Positions 52,391 through 61,329 of a DNA stretch of 64,000 nucleotides are shown here, in pieces. Source of the stretch: an uncultured Sinobacteraceae bacterium (GTDB taxonomy: Bacteria > Pseudomonadota > Gammaproteobacteria > Nevskiales > Nevskiaceae); NCBI GenBank assembly GCA_903822975.1, contig CAIJRD010000012.1, positions 186,001 to 250,000 on the forward strand, written 5' to 3'. Within the stretch, counting starts at the first letter, position 1. Every line of letters starts with the position of its first letter. Both the position numbers and the translations under genes were made by a program. The notes beneath the pieces were generated by a model, which had not been told where the DNA came from, made no database searches, and saw nothing but the letters and a program-made list of their open reading frames with translations.

Positions 52391-52480
52391 GGCGCTGGGG
52401 GTCCGGTAATCGGTCGAACGAGCTTACCGAATCTTAACGCAGCGCCGGGCGCAGTCGCGCTTCGGCGCTTCGAAACCTGG

Positions 52481-53380
52481 CTAGCTGTTTGGGGCGATAG
52501 CCAGCGAAATCAGTGTGTAGTCCGCATCGTGGACGGTGCCGACCAGTGTGGCGCTGCCATTGCCGAGATCCACGGTGTAGAGACTCGCTGCACCACCGAG
52601 CACCGCGTAGGCGGTGCCATCCTGCGGCGCAATCGACAGGCCGACGTTCGAGGTGAACGTGACGCCGGTGGTGCCCAGGCTATCCACACCGCCGGAGGTG
52701 ACGCTGCTGGCGTTGGTGGCGCCCTTGTCGCCGATGCGATCGAGGCCCAGATCGGCAACGTCGAGTGCGTAGAGCGTGGTGCTGGCGGCACCTTGAATCG
52801 GGTTGTCGTAAGCGATAGCGGAAATCTGTGGCGTGCCGTTGGTGCCGTCGGAGTACGACAACTTGTCGCTTTGCTGTGTCGGCTCGAGCGTGCCGCTCGA
52901 AGGCATCACCAGCGCATTTAAATGTCCGTTGGACTGCACAGTGTCGTTGGCGATCACGCGTAGATCATTGGTCGTCGGATCGAAACTCATCACCACGTTG
53001 GACAAGGTGTCGTTGATGAACGGACCGACACAGCCGCTCACGACACCGCCGAGCGGGTCCACCGTACAAATGCGGTTGCCGCTGGTGACGCCGTACAGCA
53101 CCGACGTCGCGTCGGTTGAGTAGGCAATCTGCAACAGCGTCTCCGAACCGGTGAGGCCGGTCACGGTCACCTTGTTGTTGATGTCGGACGGCTTGTTGGT
53201 GGCGAACGTGATGATCGAATTCGTGCTGGTCAACGCGTAGGCGGTGTAGTCCTTCTTGTTGCAGCCGACCAGCAGAAGGCTAGTACCGGCCAAGACGAGC
53301 AAGGCAGTTCGCCGATGCCGCAGCCGGCCGAAAAATCCGCAGGCTGGGTCGAAGTTTGCTGAACTGTTGGAGTTGGCCAT
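52481..53380 (-). CDS. DUF4394 lipoprotein
   Basis: 299 residues; AGGAAG lies upstream of ATG 53380. A lipobox LLLVGCNKKD (cysteine near residue 40) follows a charged N-region and hydrophobic core. The rest is a beta-propeller-like DUF4394 sequence: YALTSTNSIITFA, LLQIAYSTDATSVLYGVTSG, VVMSFDPTTNDLRVIA and LSIAPQDGTAYAVLGG. DUF4394 proteins are secreted or surface lipoproteins of unknown function. Serine/threonine content is high. Confidence 0.88.
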   Translation of the reverse strand: MANSNSSANFDPACGFFGRLRHRRTALLVLAGTSLLLVGCNKKDYTAYALTSTNSIITFATNKPSDINNKVTVTGLTGSETLLQIAYSTDATSVLYGVTSGNRICTVDPLGGVVSGCVGPFINDTLSNVVMSFDPTTNDLRVIANDTVQSNGHLNALVMPSSGTLEPTQQSDKLSYSDGTNGTPQISAIAYDNPIQGAASTTLYALDVADLGLDRIGDKGATNASSVTSGGVDSLGTTGVTFTSNVGLSIAPQDGTAYAVLGGAASLYTVDLGNGSATLVGTVHDADYTLISLAIAPNS

Positions 53381-53533
53381 CGAAAGCTTCCTGCGGATGT
53401 AACCGATCTGGGCGCTAGTCTAAGCCACCGCTTCGAAACCCAGATGAACGCGCGGGGCAACGCTTGGTAAAGCTGTGCAAATCAAGGCTGCGCGTTCAGC
53501 ACGAACCGCACGGCCGGTAGCTCACGCCTGGCC

Positions 53534-54442
53534 TCAAGTCTCAGGCCATAGTCGTGCAGCACCGAGCACGCCGCTGCTGTCGCCGTGCCGCGCCGGCAGC
53601 AGGCGGGTGGCGATGTGGTCGGCAAAAATCCATTGATCCCACAGCGCCGGAACGACCTGATAAAGCCGCGTCACCCGCGACAAGCCACCACCGAGCACGA
53701 TTACGTCGGGATCGAGCAGGTTGATGATTTGCGCCAAGCCGCGCGCCAGCCGATCTTCATACCGCGACAGCGTCGCCAAGGCCGTAGCTTCGCCCGCTTC
53801 CGCCGCCGCGACGATCTGCTCACCGCCGAGATCGCCCCCATTCTGGCGCCGATGGTCCGCAGCGAGGCCCACACCCGAGAGCCAGGTTTCGATGCAGCCG
53901 TGCTGACCACACCAGCAGCGCAGCCCCGGACTTTCGCCCCATTCCGGCCTCGCCCAAGGCAAGGGGTTGTGGCCCCACTCGCCGGCAATCGCATTGGCGC
54001 CGCTCAGCGCATCGCCGTGGATCACGATGCCACCTCCGACGCCGGTGCCGAGAATCACTGCGAACGCCGTCGATGCGCCCGCAGCCGCGCCATCGAAGGC
54101 CTCCGACAGCGCGAGGCAGTTCGCATCATTGGCCAGCCGCACACGGCGACCCAGCGCCGATTCGAGGTCGCGCGCCAAGGGCTGGCCGTTCAGGCAGGTC
54201 GAATTGGCGTTGCGAATCAGGCCGGTCGATGGCGAAATCGAACCCGGATGCCCGATGCCGACGGGCAGATTTTCCTCGCCGATGGCTTGTTCGAGTTGGC
54301 TCACCAAGCCCGCGACCGCGGACACCGTTGCCGGGTAATCGCCGGCCGGCGTCGCCACACGTCGGCGCAAGCGCACCTCGTCACATCCGACCAGCACGAC
54401 CGCTTCAATCTTAGTGCCGCCGAGGTCGATTCCTATACGCAT
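53534..54442 (-). CDS. ROK-family sugar kinase (fructokinase Mak-like)
   Basis: 302 residues with the ROK pattern: IGIDLGGTKIEAVVL, the phosphate loop AVILGTGVGGGIVIHG, and the zinc-binding GLRCWCGQHGCIETWLSG. The combination of GEWGHNPLPW and ARPEWGESP matches fructokinase Mak/YajF more than glucokinase. It phosphorylates a hexose with ATP. No PTS or sugar transport gene is next to it. Substrate is therefore inferred. Confidence 0.9.
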   Translation of the reverse strand: MRIGIDLGGTKIEAVVLVGCDEVRLRRRVATPAGDYPATVSAVAGLVSQLEQAIGEENLPVGIGHPGSISPSTGLIRNANSTCLNGQPLARDLESALGRRVRLANDANCLALSEAFDGAAAGASTAFAVILGTGVGGGIVIHGDALSGANAIAGEWGHNPLPWARPEWGESPGLRCWCGQHGCIETWLSGVGLAADHRRQNGGDLGGEQIVAAAEAGEATALATLSRYEDRLARGLAQIINLLDPDVIVLGGGLSRVTRLYQVVPALWDQWIFADHIATRLLPARHGDSSGVLGAARLWPET

Positions 54443-54624
54443 TTCAATAGCTTAACCGTGCGCATTCGGCAGCGGTATCTTGCGCGGTATTGCTGCGATG
54501 CAGCATTATTTTTATAGGCACTTACATACACTTACGATTGCTTTCCCGTCACCGAGTGGTCTCGACCCTTGAATCGACGGGTAACGGACCTAGAATGGTG
54601 CGGTGCAACAACTGGAGTCTCCGA

Positions 54625-54831
54625 ATGGATACCCAACTCAATACAATCGTTTCGCAACCGCTGCCGATCGTCCTGCTGTTCGTCGGTCTGCTCGTCGTCT
54701 GTGCCGTTACACTGCTGGCGCTGATCGTCGCCGATCGGCTGGTGGAAGCCCGAGCAGCGCGGCTGGCGCGCGGGCAGTCCCTCCAACTCAGCTTCGAATC
54801 CTTGATTTCCGAGCTGACCGCTTACGCCTGA
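54625..54831 (+). CDS. Small membrane protein, 68 residues
   Basis: ATG 54625 has GGAG (54614-54617) seven bases upstream. One strong hydrophobic segment (about residues 15-40, PIVLLFVGLLVVCAVTLLAL) is followed by a charged amphipathic stretch (RLVEARAARLARG). I recognise no family. It lies just before an oxidoreductase-like small gene in the same direction (20 bp gap) and may be co-expressed with it. Confidence 0.6.
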   Translation: MDTQLNTIVSQPLPIVLLFVGLLVVCAVTLLALIVADRLVEARAARLARGQSLQLSFESLISELTAYA

Positions 54832-54850
54832 TCGCCGGAGACGCTCGCGG

Positions 54851-55009
54851 GTGACGACAGCAGATGAATCCTTGCCGCCGCGTCCGCAACCCCCGGAAGG
54901 CTACGACTGCTGCGGCGGCGGCTGCGCGGACTGCGATCTGCGCAAATATCACCAGGAACTGGCGCGGTGGTTGAAACTGGCCGCCGCGCACAGCCCGAGC
55001 GCGGACTAG
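54851..55009 (+). CDS. Oxidoreductase-like (Oxidored-like, PF09791) small Cys-rich protein
   Basis: 52 residues from GTG 54851, with GGAG at 54837-54840. The short protein contains a characteristic motif, GYDCCGGGCADCDLRKYH, and ends WLKLAAAHSPSAD. The DCCGxGCxxC-plus-Tyr/His signature and the PPRPQPPEG lead fit the oxidoreductase-like family, whose role is unknown; some members are mitochondrial. Four cysteines probably bind metal or form a redox centre. It was too short for a typical gene finder. Confidence 0.75.
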   Translation: MTTADESLPPRPQPPEGYDCCGGGCADCDLRKYHQELARWLKLAAAHSPSAD

Positions 55010-55024
55010 GCCACGCCAACAGCG

Positions 55025-55044
55025 CCGCAACTACTGCGGGTTTT
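55025..55044 (+). terminator. Weak terminator after the Cys-rich small gene
   Basis: The short stem ccgca/tgcgg (55025-55029 and 55035-55039) with a 5-base loop and TTTT at 55041-55044. It overlaps the end of the converging minus-strand gene. Confidence 0.3.
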
Positions 55045-55705
55045 GTAGCTCCGAGTCGACCGCGGTGAGTGCCGCCTGCATCAGCGGCACCAGCTGACGC
55101 TCGTCGCGCGCCATTTGTTTCAAGCAGTTCTCGGTAAGGCGCAGATCGCGCAGCGCGTCCTTGTTATCCGACTGCAGCGTCGCCGCCGCATACAGATGCA
55201 GGTTCTGCGTGTATTGATCCTGCTGCGTGTACAGCGCCGAAACCGCGGCGAGCGTGTTGACGGTCAGGTGCGGCAGGGTCTGCGACAACATGGCCGAGTC
55301 GAACGCAGCGCGCTGAAACAGGATTTCGCGCAGACCATCGAAATCCGCCGGATAGTCCCAGGCGCCACCGGCGGCGAGTTGTTCGCGCGCACTGCGGATG
55401 CTCTTGCTCATCTGCTCGTGATAGCTCAATGAGTCGCCAATCGCGTGCTGATTGAAGGCGATTTCGCGCTGCAGGTCTTCCAGCACGCGATGCGCGAGTT
55501 GGCGTCGCTCACGCGCATTGCTCCAGTCGTTCACCGCGAAGGCGAGCAACACGCTCGCAATCAGCAGGACCATCTCGAACAGCAGCCTGCTGAGGCCGTG
55601 ACGCTCGCGATGGCGTTCGAGAACCGGGTCGAGCGAGTGCGGCGCCATTGACGGCTTCGGCGCGGCGCTGTGATCAGGATCTTGCGGAGCTGCGGGGGCA
55701 GACAT
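55031..55705 (-). CDS. Hypothetical single-pass membrane protein, 224 residues
   Basis: A basic Pro/His-rich N-terminus (residues 1-40) leads into one hydrophobic helix (about 43-57, LLFEMVLLIASVLLAFAV). The remainder is a long, mostly helical, Gln/Asp/Leu-rich segment that could form a coiled coil (HRVLEDLQREIAFNQHAIGD). The layout resembles DUF6090-type proteins, but I cannot assign a family with confidence. No partner is obvious; it converges on the two small genes above. Confidence 0.6.
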   Translation of the reverse strand: MSAPAAPQDPDHSAAPKPSMAPHSLDPVLERHRERHGLSRLLFEMVLLIASVLLAFAVNDWSNARERRQLAHRVLEDLQREIAFNQHAIGDSLSYHEQMSKSIRSAREQLAAGGAWDYPADFDGLREILFQRAAFDSAMLSQTLPHLTVNTLAAVSALYTQQDQYTQNLHLYAAATLQSDNKDALRDLRLTENCLKQMARDERQLVPLMQAALTAVDSELQNPQ

Positions 55706-55967
55706 GCAAATTCGTTAGGCCTAGGGACGCGACGGGAGCTTAAGCCATTGGATCGCCTGAAGCGGATTCGCGTTTAAATTTCGCTCGGTTCGTCTCACCG
55801 GCCGACCGATCGACCAGCGTTGTCCGTCTGCCCCCCTTCACCCCGCAACGCAGTAGCGATGGCGACTATTGCCCAGATTACATCGGCGTCGCGGGGTTTT
55901 TGTTAGGCTCTGGGCGAACGCCGCGACCCATTCGCAGGTCAATACGGCATCTCGCCCACCCGACGAT

Positions 55968-56576
55968 ATGGCTGAAGCCCGCCTGGTCATCTGCAAGTTC
56001 TGCGACTGCGTTTATCAGCGCGCGCCGCTGGGTGCGCGCGAAATCGCGCGCTGTTCGCAGTGCGGTGCCGAGCTGTACCACTGGCGACGCATCGACATCG
56101 ATGCGATGTTGGCGCTGAACATCGCTGCCCTGTTCGCGTTCGTGATTGCCAACCTGTTTCCCATCGCAATTGTGCAATCGCAGGGACGCGCCAGCGAATC
56201 GAACCTGTGGCAGGCGATCATTGCCAGCTTCTCCGAAGGTGCGGCACCGATCGGCGCATTGGCCGCGATGACGGTGTTCTTCTTTCCCCTGCTGCAACTG
56301 TGCCTGTTCTTCTATGTGCTGGCGCCCTTGCGCAGCGCGCGGCGGCCGCGCGCATTCGTGGCGGTGATGCACGCACTGCGGCAGATGCAGCCCTGGGCGA
56401 TGGTCGAAGTGTTCATGCTGGGCGTGCTGGTCGCCGTGGTGAAACTCGGCGATGTCGCCAGCGTCACCCCGCTCACCGGCGCTTACGGTTTCGCCGCGCT
56501 GACCTTGCTGCTCACGCTGTTGAATTCCTACGACCTGCGCGAACTTTGGGATCGCGCCTCGGCCCTTCCCGCGTGA
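55968..56576 (+). CDS. pqiA: Paraquat-inducible protein A, first copy (PqiA/YebS half)
   Basis: 202 residues from ATG 55968. The N-terminal zinc-ribbon-like pairs CKFCDC and CSQCGAEL precede four hydrophobic helices. Motifs such as ALNIAALFAFVIANLFPI and MLGVLVAVVKLGDVASV are typical of PqiA. The usual PqiA has two such halves (over 400 residues); here each half is a separate gene. It is an inner-membrane part of the PqiABC lipid-transport system. It overlaps the next gene by GTGA. Confidence 0.9.
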   Translation: MAEARLVICKFCDCVYQRAPLGAREIARCSQCGAELYHWRRIDIDAMLALNIAALFAFVIANLFPIAIVQSQGRASESNLWQAIIASFSEGAAPIGALAAMTVFFFPLLQLCLFFYVLAPLRSARRPRAFVAVMHALRQMQPWAMVEVFMLGVLVAVVKLGDVASVTPLTGAYGFAALTLLLTLLNSYDLRELWDRASALPA

Positions 56577-57229
56577 GCGCTCCGCTGCGAGCGGCCTCGC
56601 TGGGACTGGTCGGCTGCGAAGCCTGCGGTCTGGTGATCAAGGCGCCGGCGGTCGATTGCGCGGGCTACTGTCCGCGTTGCGACGAGCCGCTGCATCGACG
56701 CAAGCGCGCGAGCCTGCAACGCAGCTGGGCGTTTCTGATCGCCGCTGCCGTGCTGTACATCCCAGCCAACGTGTTGCCGATCATGCGCACGCAGCAGCTG
56801 CTGGACCGCTACGACTCGACGATCCTCTCCGGTGTCGCGCTGCTCTGGCATAACGGCGCTTACGATCTGGCGATCATCGTGTTCACCGCGAGCATCATGG
56901 TGCCGGTGCTCAAGATCCTCAGCCTCGCCTACTTGCTGATCAGCACCCAACGCGGCAGCGCCGCGCACGCACGCCAGCGCACGCGGCTATATCGCATCGT
57001 CGACTACATCGGTCATTGGTCGATGCTGGACGTGTTCGTCGTCGTGCTGCTGGTGACGCTGGTGCACTTCGGCGCGCTCGCCTCGGTCGAGCCCTTGCCT
57101 GGCGTCATTGCATTCGGTGCCGTCGTCATCCTGACCATGATGGCTTCAATGAGTTTCGATCCCCGCCTGATCTGGGACGCGACACCGCCCGCGACCGAAC
57201 CGGAAACACAGACGCCCGCACGCCCATGA
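56573..57229 (+). CDS. pqiA: Paraquat-inducible protein A, second copy
   Basis: 218 residues from GTG 56573 (GTGA overlap with the first copy). CEACGLVIKAPAVDCAGYCPRC is the zinc-ribbon-like start. Helices with LYIPANVLPIM, VFTASIMVPVLKILSLAYLL and SMLDVFVVVLLVTLVHFG are the PqiA core. In effect this operon carries the two PqiA halves as separate genes, a split or unfused form of the usual single protein. It overlaps pqiB by ATGA. Confidence 0.9.
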   Translation: MSAPLRAASLGLVGCEACGLVIKAPAVDCAGYCPRCDEPLHRRKRASLQRSWAFLIAAAVLYIPANVLPIMRTQQLLDRYDSTILSGVALLWHNGAYDLAIIVFTASIMVPVLKILSLAYLLISTQRGSAAHARQRTRLYRIVDYIGHWSMLDVFVVVLLVTLVHFGALASVEPLPGVIAFGAVVILTMMASMSFDPRLIWDATPPATEPETQTPARP

Positions 57230-58875
57230 CCGATCGCCCGACACACTCCGATTCGAATTCGCTGCCGACGCCCGAGCTGCACCAGCAACGCCGCTGGGGC
57301 CTGCCGCTGATCTGGCTGGTGCCGCTGGTGGCGGCACTTGCGGCCGTGATTCTGGTCGCACGCATCTATCTGAACAGCGGCCCTTCCATCACGATCACGT
57401 TCGAGTCCGCCGAAGGTCTCGAAGCGGGCAAAACCGAGGTGCGCTACAAGGACGTCGTCGTCGGCAAGGTCAAAGAACTGCTGCTCAGCAAGGATCATCA
57501 TCAAGTCATCGTGCATGTCGATCTGAGTGCGAGTGCGTCTGGCATCGCGGTATCCGACACACGGTTCTGGGTCGAGCGTCCGCGCGTCGGCATCGGCGGC
57601 GTTTCCGGCATCGGCACGCTGCTGTCGGGTGCGTATATCGGCGTCGATATCGGTGGATCGAGCGAAGAGCAGAAGAATTTCAAGGGACTCGAAAAGCCGC
57701 CCGGCATCACTCACGATCAACAGGGCCATCGTTTCGTCTTGCATACCGCCGATGCCGGCTCGCTCGCCATCGGCGCCCCGGTTTATTTCCGCAAGACCCC
57801 GGTCGGTACTGTCGTCACCAGCGACCTCGACGCTGACGGCAAGGGCGTGACCGTACAGGTGTTCGTGAGTTCGCCGAACGACCGCTTCGTCACCGGCAAC
57901 ACGCGCTTCTGGAATGCCAGCGGTGTCGATATCTCGCTCGGCGCCTCGGGCTTCAAGCTCGATGCGCAGTCGCTCGCCACCGTGGTCGCCGGCGGCATCG
58001 CCTTCGCCAGCGTCAAGGCGACCGACGATGCGGCACCGGCGCCCGACAACACTGAATTCGAGCTGTACCACGACCAAGGTGCCGCGATGGCACCGCCGGA
58101 TGGCGAAGCCATCGATGTGCGCATGCGCTTCCGTCAATCGACACGCGGACTGTCGCTCGGCGCACCGGTGGATTTCCAAGGCATCACGCTCGGCAGCGTG
58201 ACGTCCATCCTGCTCGACTTCGACAAGGACAAGAAGGAGTTCTATACCGACGTCGTCGCGCAGTTGTTCCCGGAGCGCTTGGGTCCGGCGTACCACACGC
58301 TGAAGCATGCCGGCAGCAGCAAGGAATTGAGCGTGCCGGACATGTTCAACGACATGATCGAGGATGGCTTGCGGGCGCAGTTGCGCTCGGGCAACGTGCT
58401 CACCGGGCAGCTGTTTGTCGGTCTCGATTTCGTCAAGCCGGTGAAGCCGTATAAGCTCGACGCGTTCTCACAGGAACTGCAGATTCCAACCGCGCCAGGC
58501 AGCCTGCAGGAATTGCAGACGCAGTTGCAGAACATCGCGCGTAAGCTCGACGCGGTGCCGTTCGACGAAATCGGCTTGAACCTGCGCGACACCTTGAAGA
58601 GCGCCAACAGCCTGCTCAAGCAGATGGACAAAGACCTCGTGCCCGAAGCCAAGCAGACGCTGACCGACGCACGCCACAGCATCGAATCGCTCGACCAAAG
58701 CATGCTTGCACCGAATGCGCCGCTGCAGCTCGATGCCCGCAAAACTTTGGAACAGCTGAACCGCGCCGCGGTGTCGTTCCGCACGCTGTCGGACTATCTC
58801 GAACAACATCCGGAATCGCTGATTCGCGGCAAGTCGCCAGACCCCGAACCCTCCGACCAGGCAGGCCAGAAGTGA
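57226..58875 (+). CDS. pqiB: PqiB-type intermembrane lipid-transport MCE protein
   Basis: 549 residues, like E. coli PqiB (546). One N-terminal helix (LPLIWLVPLVAALAAVILVARIY) anchors it. Three MCE domains follow, each with FESAEGLEAGKTEVRYK-, GAPVYFRKTPVGTVV- or GAPVDFQGITLGSVT-type starts. The C-terminal 100 residues form a helical needle-like region (SLQELQTQLQNIARKL). PqiB forms a periplasmic tube that moves lipids between membranes. The whole pqi set is co-oriented with overlapping starts. Confidence 0.95.
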   Translation: MTDRPTHSDSNSLPTPELHQQRRWGLPLIWLVPLVAALAAVILVARIYLNSGPSITITFESAEGLEAGKTEVRYKDVVVGKVKELLLSKDHHQVIVHVDLSASASGIAVSDTRFWVERPRVGIGGVSGIGTLLSGAYIGVDIGGSSEEQKNFKGLEKPPGITHDQQGHRFVLHTADAGSLAIGAPVYFRKTPVGTVVTSDLDADGKGVTVQVFVSSPNDRFVTGNTRFWNASGVDISLGASGFKLDAQSLATVVAGGIAFASVKATDDAAPAPDNTEFELYHDQGAAMAPPDGEAIDVRMRFRQSTRGLSLGAPVDFQGITLGSVTSILLDFDKDKKEFYTDVVAQLFPERLGPAYHTLKHAGSSKELSVPDMFNDMIEDGLRAQLRSGNVLTGQLFVGLDFVKPVKPYKLDAFSQELQIPTAPGSLQELQTQLQNIARKLDAVPFDEIGLNLRDTLKSANSLLKQMDKDLVPEAKQTLTDARHSIESLDQSMLAPNAPLQLDARKTLEQLNRAAVSFRTLSDYLEQHPESLIRGKSPDPEPSDQAGQK

Positions 58876-59498
58876 TACGCATGAGAACTCCGATGACTAC
58901 ACGCTGCTTGGCGCTGTCGATTGCCGCACTCGCCCTCACCGCCTGCGCCAGCACACCGCCGCAGTACTACACGCTGCTGTCGCCGGCCGCGGCTGCGTCG
59001 ACACCGGCGAGTAACGCGTTCCAGCTCGAAGTGCTGCCGGTCGACATTCCGGCACAGGTGGAGTCGCCACAGATGGTGATTCGTAGCGCCGCCGGCGAAA
59101 TGTCGAAGGCCGAGGGCCATCGCTGGATCGCGCCGCTCGATGCCGAAATCCGTGGCGCGCTCTCGGCCGATCTGAGTCAGCAACTCGGTGCGCGCGATGT
59201 CTACGGCTTGACCTACGGCAATACCCTGAAGACCTATCGCGTCGCACTGAAAGTACAGCGCTTCGATTCCGCGCCCGGCGCCTACGCACGTATCGACGCG
59301 GTGTGGACGGTGACAGCGCTGGATCAGCCGAAAGCGATCAGCGCGTGCAGCAGCAGCGTGTCGCAGACCATCGGCGCCGGCTACGACGCGCTGGCGCTGG
59401 GTCATCAGCAGGCACTCGCCACAATCGCAGCACAGATCGCCGGCAGCATCAGCGCCTTGCAGGCTGGACGCGCAGCACCGGTGTGCCCAGGCGGATAG
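58872..59498 (+). CDS. pqiC: PqiC-type outer-membrane lipoprotein
   Basis: 208 residues from GTG 58872 overlapping pqiB by GTGA; ATG 58881 is an alternative. The lipobox LALTACAST follows a signal peptide. PPQYYTLLSP, then FQLEVLPVDIPAQVESPQMVIR, and EIRGALSADLSQQLG are typical of the PqiC/YmbA auxiliary lipoproteins that close the periplasmic tube at the outer membrane. The last part (TIGAGYDALALGHQQALATIAAQIAGSI) is helical. Completes the PqiABC operon. Confidence 0.92.
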   Translation: MIRMRTPMTTRCLALSIAALALTACASTPPQYYTLLSPAAAASTPASNAFQLEVLPVDIPAQVESPQMVIRSAAGEMSKAEGHRWIAPLDAEIRGALSADLSQQLGARDVYGLTYGNTLKTYRVALKVQRFDSAPGAYARIDAVWTVTALDQPKAISACSSSVSQTIGAGYDALALGHQQALATIAAQIAGSISALQAGRAAPVCPGG

Positions 59499-59688
59499 CG
59501 CCGTTGCGATGTTCGGTCGCGTTCAAAATTAACGGTTCGCCAACGGACGAAGACCGCACGGATCGGCGTGCGATCGAGTTTCGATCGACGCGCAATCAGC
59601 GTTTGCTCGCTGATCGATCGCGGACCTCGTCAACTGCCGTTTGAGTAAATGGTTCGCAGCACGGCGCACCCGCACGATTGAAATAGCT

Positions 59689-59895
59689 CTAGTAGTGCGG
59701 CGGAATCTCGTCTTCCGGCTTGCCGACGAAACCGGCATCGCCACTATTGCGCACCCGCTCGAGCAGTTGCTGACACACCGCCTGTAACCGATCGATCTGT
59801 TGCTGCTGCCGGGCGACCACAGCACTCAGCACCTGCACGGCGTCCTCGGTATAGGCGAGCTTGCTTTCAACTTCCACCAGACGCTGTTCCCACAT
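59689..59895 (-). CDS. slyX: SlyX family protein
   Basis: 68 residues. A coiled-coil sequence VEVESKLAYTEDAVQVLSAV, then VARQQQQIDRLQAV, ending in the family hallmark IPPHY. SlyX is a small cytosolic coiled-coil protein of unknown function found near slyD in E. coli. The neighbour genes here differ. The start is convincing because the length matches the family. Confidence 0.9.
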   Translation of the reverse strand: MWEQRLVEVESKLAYTEDAVQVLSAVVARQQQQIDRLQAVCQQLLERVRNSGDAGFVGKPEDEIPPHY

Positions 59896-60124
59896 GGCCT
59901 ATCTTCCTTCGCGATTCCTGCGCTTTTGTTCGCCGGCTGGCACGCCGCAGTTGCAACGATGGCTTGCTCAATCCTGCGTAATGCTTGCATGCCCCGGCGA
60001 CGACCCGAACTTCAAGCGCCTATTGTCGCTCTATCCCACGTCCTTGCCCGAGCGACCGGCGCCGCCGCGGCGCTAAGCTAGGCGCCTTCGAATTCGTATT
60101 CCATAGCCAGAAGAGGAGATTCAC

Positions 60125-61174
60125 ATGGTTGCAAGCATTGGTTACGCCGCCGCACAAGCGAAAGCACCGCTGGGTCCGTTCAGCTTCGAGCGCCGCGAGC
60201 CGGGTGCCAACGACGTGATGATCGAGATCAAGTACTGCGGCGTGTGCCATTCGGATCTGCACCAAGTGCGCGACGAATGGGGCGGCTCGGTGTTCCCGAT
60301 GGTGCCCGGCCACGAAATCGTCGGCAAAATCGTCAAGGTCGGCAGCGCGGTTAAAGATTTCAAAGTCGGCGAAACCGCAGGTGTCGGCTGCATGGTCGAC
60401 TCCTGCCGCAGCTGCGCCAGTTGCGCAGAAGGTCTCGAGCAATATTGTGAGAAGGGCTTTACAGGAACCTATGGCGCCAAGGAGCGCACGGGTTCGGGCA
60501 TCACCTTCGGCGGTTACTCCAACAACATCGTGGTCGACCGCGCGTTCGTGCTGCACGTGTCGGACAAGCTCGAACTGTCGGCGGTCGCGCCGCTGCTGTG
60601 CGCCGGTATCACCACCTACTCGCCGCTGCGGCACTGGAAGGTCAGCAAGGGCCAGAAGGTCGGCATCGTCGGCTTGGGCGGCCTCGGCCACATGGCGGTG
60701 AAGCTGGCACACGCCTTCGGCGCCAAGGTCGTGCTGTTCACCACCAGCGATGGCAAGAGCGAAGACGCCAAGCGTCTGGGCGCCGATGAAGTGGTGCTTT
60801 CGAAAGATCCCGCGCAGATGAAGAAGCACCTGCGCAGCTTCGACTTCATTCTCGATACGGTGTCGGCGCCGCACGATCTGAATGCCTACCTGGCTCTGCT
60901 CAAGCGCGAAGGCACGATGACCTTGCTCGGCGTACCGCCCGCAGCACCTTCTTTGAATATCGCCAACCTCATCTTCAAGCGCGCGCAGCTGGCCGGCTCG
61001 CTGATCGGCGGCATCAAGGAAACCCAGGAAATGCTGGATTTCTGCGCCGAGCACGGCATCACCTCGGATGTGGAAGTGATCCCGATGAACAAGATCAACG
61101 AGGCCTACGAGCGCATGCTGAAGAGCGACGTGAAGTATCGCTTCGTCATCGACATGTCGACGCTGCACGCCTAA
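60125..61174 (+). CDS. Zinc-dependent NAD(P) alcohol dehydrogenase (YahK/CAD type)
   Basis: 349 residues; AGGAGA ahead of ATG 60125. Catalytic zinc ligands are CGVCHSDLHQ and GHEIVGK. The structural zinc loop is SCRSCASCAEGLEQYC. The Rossmann motif is VGIVGLGGLGHMAVKLA. It matches cinnamyl/allyl alcohol-type aldehyde reductases such as YahK that use NADPH. The substrate is likely a broad range of aldehydes. A good terminator follows. Confidence 0.94.
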   Translation: MVASIGYAAAQAKAPLGPFSFERREPGANDVMIEIKYCGVCHSDLHQVRDEWGGSVFPMVPGHEIVGKIVKVGSAVKDFKVGETAGVGCMVDSCRSCASCAEGLEQYCEKGFTGTYGAKERTGSGITFGGYSNNIVVDRAFVLHVSDKLELSAVAPLLCAGITTYSPLRHWKVSKGQKVGIVGLGGLGHMAVKLAHAFGAKVVLFTTSDGKSEDAKRLGADEVVLSKDPAQMKKHLRSFDFILDTVSAPHDLNAYLALLKREGTMTLLGVPPAAPSLNIANLIFKRAQLAGSLIGGIKETQEMLDFCAEHGITSDVEVIPMNKINEAYERMLKSDVKYRFVIDMSTLHA

Positions 61175-61294
61175 ACGCAAACGCGAACCGAACGCGAACG
61201 CAGACCTAAACGTAGGCGGCACGCGAACGTGCTTATGCAGACCTGATCGTAAAAAGCCCACGGGCAACGCCCGGCCTACGCAGCGGCAACAAGC

Positions 61295-61329
61295 AAGGCG
61301 GCATCATCGAAGGATGACGCCGCCTTTTT
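61295..61329 (+). terminator. Rho-independent terminator after the alcohol dehydrogenase
   Basis: 14-bp stem with one A:C mismatch (61295-61308 and 61313-61326), loop gaag, and TTTTT. It reaches the end of the converging phosphoesterase gene. Confidence 0.85.

Noticed and set aside
59861..60076. 71-residue + strand frame overlapping the slyX start
   Set aside because: Overlaps the slyX start, lacks a clear Shine-Dalgarno and any recognisable feature.
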